Source of the DNA: UBA10939 sp050942745
GTDB lineage: Bacteria; Myxococcota; Myxococcia; Myxococcales; UBA5297
Length of the DNA stretch: 5,625 nucleotides
Direction of reading: 5' to 3'
Assembly: GCA_050942745.1 (NCBI GenBank)
Contig: JBMNNX010000361.1
Coordinates: 1 to 5,625 of the forward strand
The notes under the pieces: model-generated
What the model was told of the DNA's origin: nothing
The model's input: only the letters and a program-made list of their open reading frames with translations
Databases searched by the model: none
Shown: positions 5,380 to 5,625 of the stretch, in pieces
Numbering within the stretch: position 1 is the stretch's first letter
Layout of the letters: the number at the start of each line of letters is the position of its first letter
Translations under genes and position numbers: made by a program

Positions 5380-5625
5380 GAACGGCGGCACTCCAGCGCC
5401 GCCACTCGCCGTTCGAGCGGCCGCTCACGACCGGAAGGCTGGACGGCGGAGCTCCAGCTCCGCCACTCGTCGTTCGAACAGCCGCGCACGACCGGAAGGC
5501 TGGACGGCGGAGCTCCAGCTCCGCCACTCGTCGCTCGAACAGCCGCGCACGACGCGAAACCTGGACGGCGGAGCTCCAGCTCCGCCACTCGTCGCTCGAA
5601 CAGCCGCGCACGACGCGAAACCTGG
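5380..5625. repeat. 61-bp tandem repeat array, four full copies, continuing past window end
   Basis: Copies run 5380-5440, 5441-5501, 5502-5562 and 5563-5623, with a fifth starting at the edge. Each begins with an inverted repeat whose arms in copies 2-4 are GGCGGAGCT and AGCTCCGCC around a CC spacer. Copies 3 and 4 are identical; copy 2 differs from them at 5 positions, and copy 1 differs from copy 2 at about 8. The period is not a multiple of three, so any reading frame through the array changes phase in each copy; it is therefore non-coding. Total copy number and genome-wide distribution cannot be seen here. Confidence 0.93.

Noticed and set aside
5183..5611. Upstream extension of msrBA giving a 474-aa protein with repeated WRSWSSAVQ-like segments
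   Set aside because: The extension is the 61-bp array read in a different phase in each copy, because 61 is not divisible by 3. The start at 5182 has a proper ribosome binding site and begins at the MsrB domain.
5380..5625. CRISPR array
   Set aside because: Units are directly contiguous 61-bp repeats with no unique spacers, and no cas gene is present in the window.

Overview
The window is GC-rich, and every recognised gene lies on the minus strand. Its content suggests a Myxococcota-type (old Deltaproteobacteria) genome. The main clue is a very long lipoprotein-like protein built from cysteine-rich 'DGxETDxDCGG' repeats, calcium-binding EGF modules and a PQQ-like beta-propeller, a surface-protein style typical of that phylum. 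The assignment comes from protein style only; there is no rRNA or other marker gene here.

Layout, read in the direction of transcription (high to low coordinate). (1) 5625-5380: an array of 61-bp tandem repeats, each with a near-perfect hairpin; it is non-coding and continues past the window edge. (2) 5379-5183: spacer and leader of the next gene, with small inverted repeats. (3) 5182-4187: a methionine sulfoxide reductase fusion in the order MsrB-MsrA. (4) 4186-4015: intergenic, with a weak candidate hairpin and a weak candidate promoter. (5) 4014 to about 1203: the large surface lipoprotein. As read it ends at 1228, but a one-base frameshift near 1293-1310 has displaced its last propeller blade. 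Restoring the frame puts the stop at 1205-1203, overlapping by one base the start of the next gene (TGATG). (6) 1203-760: a small, divergent inorganic-pyrophosphatase-family protein. (7) 759-679: short spacer. (8) 678 to the left edge: the 5' part of a gene for a protein with a TPR-like N-terminus, a hydrophobic segment ending in Gly-Cys, and a Pro-rich tail carrying the decapeptide RPQHRYSGGV twice.

The surface protein and pyrophosphatase genes look translationally coupled. Nothing in the sequence ties msrBA functionally to its neighbours. The least ordinary features are the duplicated decapeptide, whose two copies differ only at synonymous positions, the structured 61-bp array, and the frameshift that hides the eighth blade. 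I see no CRISPR, tRNA, rRNA, transposase or clear defence system.
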